The notes below the pieces were generated by a model. It was given only the letters and a program-made list of their open reading frames with translations. It was not told the DNA's origin and searched no databases. The translations under genes and the position numbers were made by a program. DNA of 12,877 nucleotides. Source: an uncultured Collinsella sp. (GTDB lineage Bacteria; Actinomycetota; Coriobacteriia; Coriobacteriales; Coriobacteriaceae). The stretch covers positions 1 to 12,877 of the forward strand of contig CAKUHM010000021.1 of assembly GCA_934655835.1 (NCBI GenBank), in the 5' to 3' direction. This document shows, in pieces, positions 12,387-12,877 of the stretch (position 1 is its first letter; the number at the start of each line of letters is the position of its first letter).

Positions 12387-12877
12387 TGAAGAAGACGCAG
12401 TCATATATTGCAGCAATCCCCATAGCTCTCTTTATAGCTATCGAAAGCGTGGCGATACTTTTATTTGGGCCCTCGACCACTTTTTGGATTGAGAGCGCAT
12501 TCTCTTTGGTCGCGCTCTCCTTGTTGATCGCAGTCCTCCTTCATGACCCCGCAAAGAAACTAAAGCTGCTTGGTATTTCCAAGACAGTTCTCGTGGGGGC
12601 TTCATTTGCAATCCAGCTGACCCTAGTTCTTTTCGGAGCAGCGCTAAAGACCGATGCGCTGTCCGTTCTTTCGGGTTTCAGCATCCTTCTGCTTGGCGCG
12701 TCAGTAATTACGCTGTGCGTAGCAAATGTATCCGAGAGTCAAACCTCTGATGTCGAGGAACATGTCTCGACACTTACCAAATCAATGAAATCAAACAAAA
12801 TCAAACTCGAACTGCTCCTAAAAGAAGCACCTAGCGATCTGAAACCGGCCATCGCAGACGTACTGGAAACCATGCGC
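12386..12877 (+). CDS. Multi-pass membrane protein, partial (runs off the window)
   Basis: An open frame of 164 codons continues past the window end. ATG 12386 shares one base with the SPFH stop (TAATG), and GGAGG (12376-12380) lies 5 nt upstream, so translation is probably coupled. The sequence begins MKKTQSYIAAIPIALFIAIE and has four hydrophobic segments (about 7-27, 34-52, 66-86 and 91-113). A polar, charged, helix-prone tail follows (SESQTSDVEEHVSTLTKSMKSNKIKLELLLKEAPSDLKPAIADVLETMR so far, in pieces 116-164). No catalytic motif is visible and I do not recognise the family. Position and topology suggest a membrane anchor for the SPFH protein, with the tail in the cytoplasm. Base composition matches the FHA and SPFH genes. 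Confidence 0.85.
   Translation, partial: MKKTQSYIAAIPIALFIAIESVAILLFGPSTTFWIESAFSLVALSLLIAVLLHDPAKKLKLLGISKTVLVGASFAIQLTLVLFGAALKTDALSVLSGFSILLLGASVITLCVANVSESQTSDVEEHVSTLTKSMKSNKIKLELLLKEAPSDLKPAIADVLETMR

Overview
This window looks like chromosomal DNA from a high-GC, gut-type actinobacterium of the class Coriobacteriia (Collinsella-like). That placement is an inference from the roughly 65% GC codon use (39 of 60 bases in 8041-8100), purine-rich Shine-Dalgarno sites and gene content; no rRNA or other marker gene is present.

Minus strand, positions 1-7172, reading right to left. Two tandem paralogous branched-chain amino acid binding lipoproteins (livK2, then livK1) are followed by the permeases livH and livM and the ATPases livG and livF. 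Together they make one complete ABC importer set, with tight spacing and overlaps from livH to livF. livF is broken: its Walker A half and its signature/Walker B half lie in different frames, with about ten residues missing at the junction. A strong intrinsic terminator (857-892) ends the set. Beyond it lie a large inverted repeat (790-856), cutC, and the first 16 codons of another gene that leaves the window.

Plus strand, positions 7423-9740. A homoserine dehydrogenase (hom) is divergent from livK2 and has its own terminator. A monocistronic short-chain dehydrogenase follows, ending in a 17-bp-stem terminator. Homoserine feeds threonine and then isoleucine, so hom and the liv genes are linked in metabolism as well as by a shared promoter region.

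Positions 9839-10071 hold a very regular array. A 15-nt arm (GGAAAC-NNN-GTCCCA) occurs eight times in alternating orientation with 16-nt spacers, giving a 62-63 bp period. It sits at a composition boundary.

Positions 10238-12877 are lower in GC (28 of 60 bases in 11341-11400) and hold a different module. A promoter with an inverted repeat in its spacer drives an FHA-domain protein with an unrecognised N-terminal half, an SPFH (YdjI-like) protein with a C-terminal zinc ribbon, and a multi-pass membrane protein whose start overlaps the SPFH stop (TAATG) and which runs off the window. This looks like an envelope- or stress-associated phospho-signalling and membrane-scaffold operon. It and the repeat array are the least explained parts of the window.
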